Part shown: positions 53,284-63,655 of the stretch, one piece after another | How the letters are laid out: each line of letters opens with the position of its first letter | Numbering within the stretch: the first letter of the stretch is position 1 | Assembly: GCA_963662155.1 (NCBI GenBank) | Contig: OY759262.1 | Coordinates: 17,622,618-17,686,617 of the forward strand | Origin: Lamellibrachia columna | Lineage: Eukaryota > Annelida > Polychaeta > Sabellida > Siboglinidae | Direction: 5' to 3' | DNA length: 64,000 bases | Translations under genes and position numbers: made by a program | Notes under the pieces: generated by a model | The model's database searches: none | Told to the model about the DNA's origin: nothing | What the model saw: only the letters and a program-made list of their open reading frames with translations

Positions 53284-53491
53284 TTTAGGTTAGTTTAGTT
53301 TTGGCTCCGGGGGTATATAGCAGGGACTAGGACAGTGGCGGATTAAGGGGTGAATCGGATGCACAAATTACAGTTGCGGGTAGATGGGCATCCGATGCTT
53401 TCAGGAAATACATTCGGATATCGTACATTTAATTTAGGTTAGTTTAGTTTTGGCTCCGGGGGTATATAGCAGGGACTAGGACAGTGGCGGA
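53193..53491. repeat. 149-bp tandem duplication
   Basis: ATTAAGGGGTGAATCGGATG at 53193 recurs at 53342 and the units remain virtually identical to GGACAGTGGCGGA. The second unit repeats the last 30 codons of the recombinase frame without its upstream part. Confidence 0.9.
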
Positions 53492-53770
53492 GTCTTTAGC
53501 ACTATCTCCCGGGACATAAAACAGATTAGGTGCACAACGGGAATATGACGGAGACTCTGACAGTGGCGGAGTCAACAGTTATATCTCCATCGGGTACACC
53601 CGAGTTAAGGATTAGCCTAGGCTATGACAGGGGCGGAGTCGAAAGCTACTATCTTGGCTCGGATAAATGGTTTAGTGTTCTTTGGTTACTCCTATCGTAC
53701 CCAATCACCCTGCGAGCGACGATAGTGGTACATAATGGCAGCTCTGACAGTGGCGGGGTTGAGTTGACGG
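53327..53770. repeat. Spaced GACAGTGGCGGAG motifs
   Basis: GACAGTGGCGGA-type motifs occur at about 53331, 53480, 53559, 53626 (GACAGGGGCGGAG) and 53747, separated by 67-149 bases of less conserved sequence. It looks like an old long-period tandem repeat. Confidence 0.5.
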
Positions 53771-54413
53771 TTCTATATGAAAGTTTTGGTGGCGGTCGGT
53801 CACATTGTAATTTTGGGTGACCTGGTGACGGAGTGACCCCCACCCACATGGTGAAATGAACAGATTAGCTTGTAGTGATTTATTTTAGTAGTCATACTAT
53901 TGTTACCAATGGTTGACACACTTAATGCGTTGTCGAATTATGCATATTATGTAAAATTAGCAGTCTGGGGCCGGCATGCTTGCTGTGGCTAATTGTCGCT
54001 TGATTATTGATGTTTACACAACTACTAAGCTGATGAATATTAATAAAACTACATGTCATTCAGTTGGCCTACTTCAATCTATATGACTTGCGTTGTTGTT
54101 CTGCATACATGGATGTATGTAAACAGCGGGGACATACTGTCGTTTATGTGCGAGGGAATTGAGAATTGGGAATCTTGGCTTTGTTTGAATTGTTGAAATT
54201 TAGACTTGCGAATTATTGTGTAGTGTTAGTTGATGCTAGATTAGTTTTGTGCGTATATTGATTAAGTTCGTATTTAATCTGAGTTGTTAAACAATTTGCC
54301 CACCCTCCCTCCCTTTGACGGATGGACATTCTTCAGAATTATCTAGATTTAAACTACTACGTGGTGGGGCGGAGTGACCCCTATTTTACCTCTAGGCCAT
54401 TCAATTACCCCCG

Positions 54414-54616
54414 ATTACGTTATCGTTTGGGTGTATAGACCTATTCGTGTCAGTTATGATCTACAGATGGCGCAAGCCAGCCTCAGGAAAATGGCGAGTT
54501 TGTAGTAACCCGATAAAATGGAGAAAACGGCAAGTTTGTAGAAACGCGGGAACAATTTAAATAACGGCGAGTTTGTTGAAACGCAGGACGCCACCCAGCC
54601 GCTAGAAACGCTACAG
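54414..54616 (-). repeat. Right inverted terminal repeat of the 2.5-kb element
   Basis: Reverse complement of 52131-52322, ending AAACGCTAC. A SINE-like sequence begins directly after it. Confidence 0.8.
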
Positions 54617-54820
54617 TAGGGAGCGGTGGTCTGATATTTTGAGCACCCGCATGTCGATCGAGAGGACGGTGGCTCGATTCCACCTCCGCCGTTTCGAAGC
54701 TTGGACAATTTCGTTCACCCCACTTTGCCTGTGTCTTGCGGACGAGACAGTCAATGCTGTTGGTCCCTTCTAACTGGTGTCTATGCCAAGGGAAGTAAAA
54801 GATCCCACGCAGGGAAATGA
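54617..54820 (+). mobile_element. tRNA-derived SINE-like element
   Basis: A box B-like GGTGGCTCGATTCCACC at about 54669-54685 follows a weak box A region. A central region with TGTCTTGCGGACGAGACAG and CAATGCTGTTGGTCCCTTC follows, like the conserved middle part of tRNA-derived invertebrate SINEs. The exact family was not determined. Confidence 0.45.
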
Positions 54821-54878
54821 ACAAACCTGTGATGGACTCATGCAGTTACTCTAGAGAGCAGCAAAATCTCCAAGCAGA

Positions 54879-55990
54879 TTCTGCTTAATTGATGGTGGCT
54901 GCCTAACACAAAGAAGTACGTAAATTCTGCTTAATTGATGGTGGCTGCCTAACACAAAGAAGTACGTAAATTCTGCTTAATTGATGGTGGCTGCCTAACA
55001 CAAAGAAGTACGTAAATTCTGCTTGATTGATGGTGGCTGCCTAACACAAAGAAGTACGTAAATTCTGCTTGATTGATGGTGGCTGCCTAACACAAAGAAG
55101 TACGTAAATTCTGCTTGATTGATGGTGGCTGCCTAACACAAAGAAGTACGTAAATTCTGCTTGATTGATGGTGGCTGCCTAACACAAAGAAGTACGTAAA
55201 TTCTGCTTGATTGATGGTGGCTGCCTAACACAAAGAAGTACGTAAATTCTGCTTGATTGATGGTGGCTGCCTAACACAAAGAAGTACGTAAATTCTGCTT
55301 GATTGATGGTGGCTGCCTAACACAAAGAAGTACGTAAATTCTGCTTGATTGATGGTGGCTGCCTAACACAAAGAAGTACGTAAATTCTGCTTGATTGATG
55401 GTGGCTGCCTAACACAAAGAAGTACGTAAATTCTGCTTGATTGATGGTGGCTGCCTAACACAAAGAAGTACGTAAATTCTGCTTAATTGATGGTGGCTGC
55501 CTAACACAAAGAAGTACGTAAATTCTGCTTAATTGATGGTGGCTGCCTAACACAAAGAAGTACGTAAATTCTGCTTAATTGATGGTGGCTGCCTAACACA
55601 AAGAAGTACGTAAATTCTGCTTAATTGATGGTGGCTGCCTAACACAAAGAAGTACGTAAATTCTGCTTATTTGATGGTGGCTGCCTAACACAAAGAAGTA
55701 CGTAAATTCTGCTTAATTGATGGTGGCTGCCTAACACAAAGAAGTACGTAAATTCTGCTTAATTGATGGTGGCTGCCTAACACAAAGAAGTACGTAAATT
55801 CTGCTTAATTGATGGTGGCTGCCTAACACAAAGAAGTACGTAAATTCTGCTTAATTGATGGTGGCTGCCTAACACAAAGAAGTACGTAAATTCTGCTTGA
55901 TTGATGGTGGCTCCCTAACACAAAGAAGTACGTAAATTCTGCTTGATTGATGGTGGCTGCCTAACACAAAGGTGGCTGCCTAACACGTAA
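54879..55990. repeat. 46-bp satellite, 23 full units and one partial
   Basis: The unit begins TTCTGCTTAATTGATGGTGG and ends GAAGTACGTAAA. Units start every 46 bp from 54879 to 55937 without a single length change. One site (AATTG or GATTG) is in blocks: 3 A, 10 G, 4 A, one TATTTG, 4 A, 2 G. Confidence 0.97.
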
Positions 55991-57990
55991 ATCAGCGGAA
56001 ACTGCGAGAAATACGTGAGGATTGCCGTCGTCCCAGTACCCTGGGGCACATCCGCACACCAGTGATCAATACGTATTGATAAAATTCTTAGCATCTTAGT
56101 GGAGTAGAATTTTTATAATTGGTAGTTGTAAACTATTAAATATACAGATTAACAAGGTGAGATGTTACCCCTGTGGCATAAACAGTTTATTAGTTATGAC
56201 ACATTATACCTTAGGTGTGAGGACATGCCCCACCACCTCCTACCCACTGATCTCTATTACGTTATTTATAGATATACCGGGTTTACTTTTCACCCCACAT
56301 CGGCCGCTAAAACAGTCTAAATTTCGTAAAATCGGCCCGGGCTGCGCCGCGCAACTTTATGGTTAACGTGAGCCGAGTGCAAGGCATAGACATAAATAGA
56401 ACACCCGTTAGTAAAACAAGACCGCTGAGCTCTTATCAGTTGACACATGATACTGATTCCGGCATGAACCAGTGACATTCATGCTGCTGCACGGCAAGAA
56501 CCCACTGGAGGCCCAGTGTTTATACTGTACAGCACCCAGTCTTCATCATATATCTACAGATATACAGTACTAATAAGAGATTATTACTATATCGCTATAT
56601 ATACCTAATACCCTATTACGTGCACAATATATCCATGCACCTTGTATATCAAATATCATAACATATTAACTATAACAGTAGCACCACTAAACATGATCAA
56701 ATCTGAACTTTCTGAAGTGCTCCATACATGTATTAGCTAATGACTGCGAGTGGTAAAAATCTCATTAAGCCCTGTTGAACATTCTTCTCTAAGGTCCCAC
56801 AAATATATTTTCCCATCTTCCAACACATTCCCCCGCTGCTCCATCACAGCCATTTCCACCTGCAGATCATGATCTTTCTCGAATGTTATCTGGCCAACTT
56901 GCCCAAGGACACGCCTCATTTAAGCTGTCAATTGTTTTAGTAGGCAACCTTTCACATGAGTTATATGATAGTGGTTCATACAACGATGAAAAGGCAAACG
57001 ACGACCAAAAAGGGAGAGCCTCATTAAATGCAGATGACTTAATAAAGAACAAAAATCTTATTAATAAGCTGACATCTAGTAGAATTTTAAAAAAGATTTA
57101 CAAATATGCATACACGCACGCACACATTATTTATAAAACTGAATCCTACCCCTATAACATTTTATGTTGCACCCAATCAATGTGACTACTGGGAAATACT
57201 TAATGTACGCTACCCCAAGAAAAACAAACGTATATGTAATATATTGATGTTTCAGAACATTTTCGAAACTGTTACATTCATTCACATATACACTAACACA
57301 GCACAAACATTTGCGACATAAATTACCTGAAAATAACGAGATGTTAAATCCAGTCTTCTGTTGATTCGTACAGCTGTAAGCCACACAGGAAATAACCATA
57401 TTCGTTGTCCCACAGCTGTCTGTAGCAAGCCTCTAAAATGTTTGTCTTGGAGAGTTTAACACTAATGCACGATGCTCATTCCAGTATGAACAGCCCAACT
57501 GCCCAGACTTATAACACAACTGCTGGGACCACCCTCATCCAAATTATTAATCAGTCTGGTGGCCATGCCCCGGTTAAGAACAAATAACAATGACAAATCT
57601 TCAAGTTAATTGGTTCCTGGTGTCATCGTCACTGGCTACTAGCTCGATAAGTTTATACTTCTCTGGTAGCCATCTCATCTTCATTGCTTTAGTTTGCCTT
57701 AGGCTTATATTGTACATGATGATGGCGAGGAGGAAATAAATTAACTTACTTACTCACTTACTTACTTAGATATGTTAGACAACTATATGTAACATGCTAT
57801 GTTCACACTATAAACAGTACTACCCTATGTGTCATGCAGTGGATGCAACTGTTTCTAGCGTGCAATGAAATGCCGGCCAGTGGTCCACACCCGCTTCACT
57901 GCAGTGAGCTGGCTTATCGCTCTTGTTTATAGGGGGATGATTAATGATGTAACTCTATGGTGCAAGGTTCAACGTCAAAGTTCTGTTGCA
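55991..57990. other. Intergenic; includes a repeat end at 56375-56455 and a (TTAC)n tail at 57744-57772
   Basis: 56375-56455 matches 58957-59026 (see the separate entry). 57560-57772 ends in ACTTACTTACTCACTTACTT after a TGATGATGGCGAGGAGG stretch, a tail typical of LINE or SINE insertions. No gene is recognised. Confidence 0.45.
56375..56455 (+). repeat. Dispersed repeat, copy 1
   Basis: ACATAAATAGAACACCCGTT followed by AGTAAAACAAGACCGCTGAG is repeated at 58961-59026. The first 20 bases occur inverted at 58927-58945. Confidence 0.8.
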
Positions 57991-57996
57991 AGTATA

Positions 57997-58004
57997 TGAC
58001 GTCA
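57997..58004 (+). promoter_or_regulatory. Palindromic CRE-like site upstream of a first exon
   Basis: TGACGTCA, with a second TTGACGTCG at 58012, lies 110-125 bases upstream of the start codon at 58122. The surrounding 200 bases are richer in CG dinucleotides than the flanks. Binding of a CREB/ATF factor is an inference. Confidence 0.4.
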
Positions 58005-58121
58005 ACGAATCATTGACGTCGTTGGAGGCGACGAGGCGTTTCTCAATATGGTGTCGCAGTAGTGCAGTTTTTAACGGCATCGACGCTGGTCTAACAAAGG
58101 TGCAACATTTGCACAATCATC

Positions 58122-58172
58122 ATGTCGACCTACGACGAAAGCGAGCTGGTGTTTTTCGTGAACGGCAAGAAG
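58122..58172 (+). CDS. Probable first exon of a xanthine dehydrogenase/aldehyde oxidase-type gene
   Basis: Seventeen codons, MSTYDESELVFFVNGKK, are followed by a GTAATC donor at 58173. ELVFFVNGKK(V) is the characteristic beginning of the N-terminal [2Fe-2S] ferredoxin domain of xanthine dehydrogenase, which oxidises hypoxanthine and xanthine in purine breakdown; aldehyde oxidases start similarly. The start codon has A at -3 in ATCATCATG. The next exon (cysteine-rich GCGEGGCGAC-type cluster) is not seen in the remaining 5.8 kb, which fills with LINE debris. Either a long first intron continues beyond the window or this is a detached exon copy. The match is short, so identity is probable rather than certain. 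Confidence 0.5.
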
Positions 58173-58920
58173 GTAATCTTTAGAGTGTTATGCGTATTTC
58201 AGGTGCAGCCGGCCAACTTACCATTATCGCTCACGTAACTGGCAGCATGTTTACCAGTTTTGCCGTTAGCTATAGTATTTATCTAGCACTTTGCCTGCCT
58301 TTGTCCTAGCCTGTGTAGATTTGGAACTGCGACCTCGATTTATCTTAAATTGCAACCTCAATACAATTACATAACTTTAGTAGCATTCCATTTTTAAAGG
58401 GATTCTAGACATTCTAGCTCCGTTTTAACACCGCGTATAAGGAAACGACACTAGATCCGCGAAAACTCCACAACGTCACGACGAACTGCAAGGACAAGCT
58501 ACCGTATCACGTCAATACATTATCCCTACTTCGTTCAGGACCGCCAGGACGCGACAACGAATAATTCGATCACGTTGTTTTACCAGAAGATCTTAGGTTC
58601 GACCACAATGTGACTTTATTAGTCGAAGTCGAAGTCCACACACATTACATCATGCCATCTATACTGGCGTAAGAGCCGCACAAGCACTCGAGAAACTACA
58701 TCCGCTGCCCGCTGCCCGCTGCTCGCTGCCCAGCCGCCGAAGTGCCGCGAACAATGCGTAAATCACCTGGCCGAAGTCGAGGACCCCGACCGCCACGAGT
58801 ATGTTTACTCCATCAGCACCGCTCAGGTGACAGTCGACAACCTTGAGCTTGCTAACGCTATTTCGGGGGAAGATCGTGAGGTACGGGCACAGACCATAGA
58901 GTTACAGCATTAATCATTCC
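58173..58920. other. No certain gene; GC-rich open segment 58680-58900
   Basis: The plus frame containing CVNHLAEVEDPDRHEYVYSI is open over about 70 codons and is clearly less AT-rich than its neighbours. I do not recognise it and see no continuation of the xanthine dehydrogenase domain. Confidence 0.35.
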
Positions 58921-58925
58921 ACTAT

Positions 58926-59022
58926 AGACTAACGGGTGTTCTATTTTTGTCGTTTGGCACAAACATAAATAGAACACCCGTTAGTAAAACAAGACCGCTG
59001 AGACCTTATCAGTTGACACATG

Positions 59023-59089
<67 letters not shown>

Positions 59090-59090
59090 A
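58926..59090. repeat. Inverted repeat and (AT)n next to dispersed repeat copy 2
   Basis: ACTAACGGGTGTTCTATT (58928-58945) pairs with AATAGAACACCCGTTAGT (about 58967-58984). The latter begins copy 2 of the repeat at 56375. Copy 2 ends at a (AT)n tract (59027-59084) that replaces its 3' part. Confidence 0.8.
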
Positions 59091-59109
59091 TGGTCCGAAT
59101 TAATTTAAC

Positions 59110-61215
59110 AAGATTTCCATCCCAAACAACAAGTTCCAGATAGCAAGTGGACAAGGAAGCCATTGGCTTATGGAGAGGCCAACAATTTTCTCATCTATGT
59201 GTAGCCAGCCCTTATCAAATATCTGTCAATTCTATTTTTAAACATATTCACACTACTAGCATTAATACAATCATTTAGCAGTTTGTTCCATTCATTTATC
59301 GCCCTCTGTGAGAAAGAGTACTTTCTCATGTCCAACCTACACTGCTCCTTAACTAATGCAACATCCTCGTAACCATTCATTATTTTAAACACTTCTATTT
59401 GGTCTCCTCTTAGTCTCCTGGTCTCTAGTGTTGTCAAACCACATTGTAATAAGCGACTTTCGTAACTAAGGTCTCTCAATTCTGGAATAATTTTATACAT
59501 GATAGTTCTCCTAATTAGCCGTAGAATTTGATTTCCTTTCGAAGCAGCAATCCCACATTGCTCTGAAACTTTTATGTCAGCACTACATGTTACTCCTAAG
59601 TCCTTTTCTTGTGTGGTTCTACCTGGTACAGCATCCCCCATTTTATATTCTTCGTCCATGTTTCCATGTCCTATATGTATAAATTTACACTTTTACACCA
59701 AAAATTGCCATTTTTCTGACCATTTAACTAATTTTTCTAGGTCATCCTGTAAACTTTGTTTATCTGTTTCATTAGTAACCTTTCTGAATACTTTTGTGTC
59801 ATCTGCAAAAACTGAGCTGAAATACTCATTCAGGACATCTGCCATTTTAAACCCGTCTGAAATTATGTTTCCCCTGTTGTTTTCCAGTGGTCCGACCTTA
59901 TCTCGAACTTTCTGTTTACTCCTTACATAAGCATAGAAACTGTTGCTGTCATTTTTTATATTACCTGCCAATTTTTTTTAAAGGTTCGTTTAGATTTTCT
60001 ATTTTCAGTTGTAGCTAGGCTAAGTGCCTCTTTGTAATTTGTATAGTCTTCATCCTTTCTGGTACGCCTATAAAACCTCCACATAGTTTGCATAAACATT
60101 ATTTTTCTAATAGCTTCTTTTGACAAGTGTTTCTTTCTAGACCGTTTTCCTTGTTTTTTCAATGGAACAAATTTATCAATGATACTCTCAATTTCATAAT
60201 TTAGAATATTCCAACATTCAATTGCAGTCTTATTCATCAGCATGTTATTCCAATCTAGCTTTGCTAAGTATTTTCTCATATCTTCATACTTACCTTTGTG
60301 GACGTTTCTCCTATACATTTTTGCATTTTTACTTTCTGATTTTACATTAATGTCAAAATGTATTTGATTGTGGTCACTGTTACCCAATGGTTCATGTATT
60401 TTTACATTGTCCACTAATTCTTTTTGTGATGATAAAACTATATCTAATACATTTTCTCCCTTGGTTGGTTCTAGCACATGCTGAGTAAGGAAGCTCTACT
60501 GAATTAAAAATAGAAATTGTTGGTCCTCACCCCTTGTACTCTCTAGAGATTTCCATTGTATATGTCCCTAGTTAAAATCTCCCATTATGATACATTCCCC
60601 TTTACTAACTTCCTTTATAACATTTTGTATTTTTGTGTTATCTTCTTCGTTTATGTTTGGACTTCGGTAAACTAATCCAATAGTTAGTTTTTTATTTCCT
60701 GAAACTATTTTGTACCAAGCAGCTTCATCTTAATCTGCTTCCCTTTCTAATTTTATTTCATAAGCCTGAATAGATTCGTTAACATGTAAAATAACTCCCC
60801 CTCCCCTTCTTCCTATTCGATCTCTCCTAAACATTACGTATCCTGCCAATCCTAATTCAGCATCTGTGATGTCTGTGTTGGCCCATGATTCGGTAATACC
60901 AATTATGTGAGGGTCAATATCTTCTACTGTAATGTTTAATAAGTTTTTCTTATTTACTATACTCCTAGCATTTAAACACACCCATCTATGACCTGCTTCA
61001 GACATGTTTTTTGGACATTCTGCTATAGGTTTATCTGTATTAGTGACCTCTTGTCCTGCTTGAGGCATCTTTAAATAACCCCCATGCGCTTCTAGTTTAA
61101 ATAATGTTTACTACCAATAATATTTGATATGCTACCCATGCCACTGTCTACTGCTGCTGAGAGTCCATCCGCAAATACTGCTGCCCCCTTTCCACTTAGA
61201 TGAAGCCCGTCCTTC
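59110..61215 (-). mobile_element. CR1/L2-like LINE with the reverse-transcriptase core deleted
   Basis: Minus strand, 5' to 3': an esterase-like ORF1 end (YKKDGLHLSGKGAAVFADGL, 61215-61155), an AP-type endonuclease (WVCLNARSIVNKK, IIGITESWANTDI, RRGGGVILHVN), and the endonuclease end and linker (PLGNSDHNQIHFDI, RSRKKHLSKEAIRK). Then DVLNEYFSSVF is joined directly to ADDTKVFRK. The palm and fingers between the linker and the catalytic ADD are therefore missing. The RT tail (EKDLGVTCSADIK, then SVNMFKNRIDRYLI) follows to the 3' end. Stops and frameshifts occur near 60480-60730. The element is dead. Confidence 0.85.
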
Positions 61216-61810
61216 TTGTACATATAATACAACTATAATGCACAGATATGTTAGTTATGCAGTCATTAGCATCAGAGGTGCACATAACATGATCTAACCA
61301 TGAGGTTGTTCTCCAAGCAGAGCTGTCATACGTATATGTGTCTATCGGAAGATTGTCCTTATCATATATAGACAATGGATATTCACTGTATAAATTCTTA
61401 GAAATATCAGAATTAAAGTCACCAATAATTGTTCCACATGTGCTATTAATTTTATCAACATATACAGCAATTTTAGCCTTAAAATCATTAAACGTGTCTC
61501 GGTTTTCCTCACATTCGTAAGGTAAGTATACATTTAGCAAATAATACTCCTTATTACCACTGCATATTCTTATGCGGCAAAGCCAGTTATAACAATCATC
61601 AAGCATGGTAATATATTGATCAAGAGTGCGTTTCCATAAGAAACCTACCCCACCATATGGCGTACCAGATATAATACCGTAAGAGGAGTCAACTGGTGAA
61701 ACACCATAACCAACGTAACCATCGTGACAATTGTCAAGGGTGTGACAGTCCTGTTTCGTTAACTGAAAGCATATAATATTGCACTCATTTAATAAATTAC
61801 TTAAAAAGGC
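61196..61810 (-). mobile_element. Endonuclease fragment of a second non-LTR element
   Basis: The minus strand contains NIICFQLTKQDCHTLDN, SSYGIISGTPYGGVGFLWK and YYLLNVYLPYECEENRD, then CGTIIGDFNSDISK and SAWRTTSWLDHVMCT. These are AP-endonuclease motifs (QLTKQD for the QETK/E region, GDFN, and SWLDHV for the SxxDHI/V block). It abuts the esterase tail of the neighbouring LINE and has a different sequence type. Confidence 0.75.
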
Positions 61811-61879
61811 ATAAAAGCTTTAAAACCATGACCATTAAAAGAAGTTATACATTAAGTTCCATAATTTAGTCATTTGGAT

Positions 61880-63124
61880 TAAACAACTTCCTCAGATTTA
61901 ACAAGATTGCCATCCAAGGCAAAGGCCCAGATGGCAAGTGGACAAGGAAGCCATTGGCTTATCGAGAGACCAACATTTTTAATCTGTGTAGTCAGCCCTC
62001 CTGAGATATGTGTCAATCTTGTTTTTAAACATATTCACGCTGCTAGCAGTTACATATATGTAGATAATTTGTTCCATTCATTGATTGTCCTCTGTGAGAA
62101 TGAGTACTTCCTGATATCCAATCTACACTGATCCTTTGCTAATGTTACCTCGTGCCTCTAGTTCTATTGTCTTTTTTGAGTGAGAAAAAAATATTGCTTT
62201 ATATTTCTCCTAATCAACCCAAAAAATGTATCATCCATTGAAGCAGCAATACCACACTGCTATGAAACTTTCATATCAGCAATTATTGTGACTCCTAAGT
62301 CATTTTCTTTTATAGTAGTACCAAGAACAGTATCTCCCATTTTATAGTTTACATCCAAGTTCCCGTATCCTGTATGTCGGCATTTATATTTCCGAAAATT
62401 TTACAGCATCTGCCATTTCTCAGACAATTTAACTAATTTGTCTAGATAGTTTTATAAATATTGTTTATCGCCATCATTGTTAAACTTTCTAAACACTGTT
62501 GTGTCATCTGCAAATTTCAGTGCGTTGCTCATTATATTAGCATCCAATTCATTGATATATATATATATATATTAAAAATAATAAAGGTCCTAATACTGAT
62601 CCTTGTGGTACCTCAATCAAAACTAATTTCCAGTTTGAAACATCCCCATCTACTACAACACGCTGTCTTCTGTTAGTCAGCCATTGTTCTATCCAGTCGA
62701 TTATGCCATCCCCGATACCGTGGGCTTTTAAGTAGTAGTAATCTTTTATGTGGCACTTTGTCAAAAGCTTTCTGAAAATCTAAGTATAATAATATCTACT
62801 GGTGATCCCTCATCTATCCACTATCCAAAAACATAACTTATTTGTTAAGCATGACCTCACTTTTAGGAATCCATGTTGAGAGAGATTTAATAAATTATGC
62901 CTAACAAGGAAGTCCACCATATGGTCTTTAATTAACCTTTCTAATAATTTACAAATCACTGATGTTAAACGCACTGGTTTGTAATTTGCAGACTTATTTA
63001 TTGAACCCTTTTTAAATAATGGCATGATGTTTGCTTCATTCCATTCAAAAGGAACCACTCCCTCTTTTAATGACAAGTTGAACACTCTTCCAAGTGGTAT
63101 ACTAATTTGTTCTACTGTTTCCAT
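61880..63124 (-). mobile_element. LINE reverse-transcriptase region, degenerate
   Basis: The minus strand shows IPLGRVFNLSLKEGVVPFEW, NEANIMPLFKKGSINKSANY, KPVRLTSVICKLLERLI, IIDWIEQWLTNRRQRVVVDG, VPQGSVLGPLLFLIYIY and KFADDTTVFRKFNND, the standard RT block order. Frameshifts lie near 62780-62810. An (AT)n microsatellite has expanded inside the codons between LIYI and NELD (62553-62572). The RT tail to 61880 is full of stops. Confidence 0.85.
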
Positions 63125-63655
63125 TAGTAGTATTGGAGAAATATATATGTGTAACCCGTCCTTCTGATATATTTGTCAAGATATATAGACCCCAGCTGGC
63201 CAGTTTTAGGGTTAAAGAACTTAGACACGTTATTGCACATTACTTCAATCTTGAATGAAGCGTAGCTGTCGTGTTTCATTTTCAGCTTTACACACTTAGC
63301 ATCTAAACTATGCACTGACTTGACATATACAGACATATGGACACAGTTGGATCAAGTCTCGATATGAATACGGAAAAAAATCATGATTGCCATGACTGCC
63401 TTTTCGTGTCTCGATTATCTATTGAACCCCCTTCTTGCGATCTTTTTTGCGTGATATCAGTTGGAAACCATCGCCGTCTGTCTGCTGTGCTCGTTGCCAG
63501 CTCTTGCTGGGTCGGTTCGGTGAATTGAGCACATGGCTTGTGTTGATGTTCAGAGCTCGAGTGTTCGTCGTGTTACTTGACGGAGCTTCGTGAGTATCAT
63601 TCGTGAAAACGACAGGAGGCTCAATTGTCGATTCGATGCTGCTAACCGGAGTTGA
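63125..63655 (-). mobile_element. LINE ORF1-like (gag-like) fragment
   Basis: Minus-strand frames encode SKSWQRAQQTDGDGFQLISR followed by KKDRKKG (63510-63420), and then AKCVKLKMKHDSYASFKIEV (63300-63240). This resembles the ORF1 nucleic-acid-binding region of L2/CR1-type elements that precedes the RT frame. It is truncated and frameshifted. Confidence 0.5.

Larger units (their letters stand above)
52131..54616. mobile_element. 2.5-kb element with about 190-bp inverted termini enclosing a tyrosine-recombinase relic
   Basis: The termini at 52131-52322 and 54414-54616 are imperfect inverted repeats built of internal CGTTTCTACAAACTC-type sub-repeats. Inside are, in order, a tRNA-Gly-like sequence, a recombinase relic, a 149-bp tandem duplication, and five spaced GACAGTGGCGGAG motifs. 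No clear target-site duplication is seen. Inverted termini with a tyrosine recombinase recall DIRS-type retrotransposons, but no reverse transcriptase is present. A chance nesting of elements is the alternative. Confidence 0.55.

Noticed and set aside
49895..55990. CRISPR-like regular arrays (23 bp and 46 bp periods)
   Set aside because: There are no unique spacers; units are head-to-tail satellite repeats in a eukaryotic genome.
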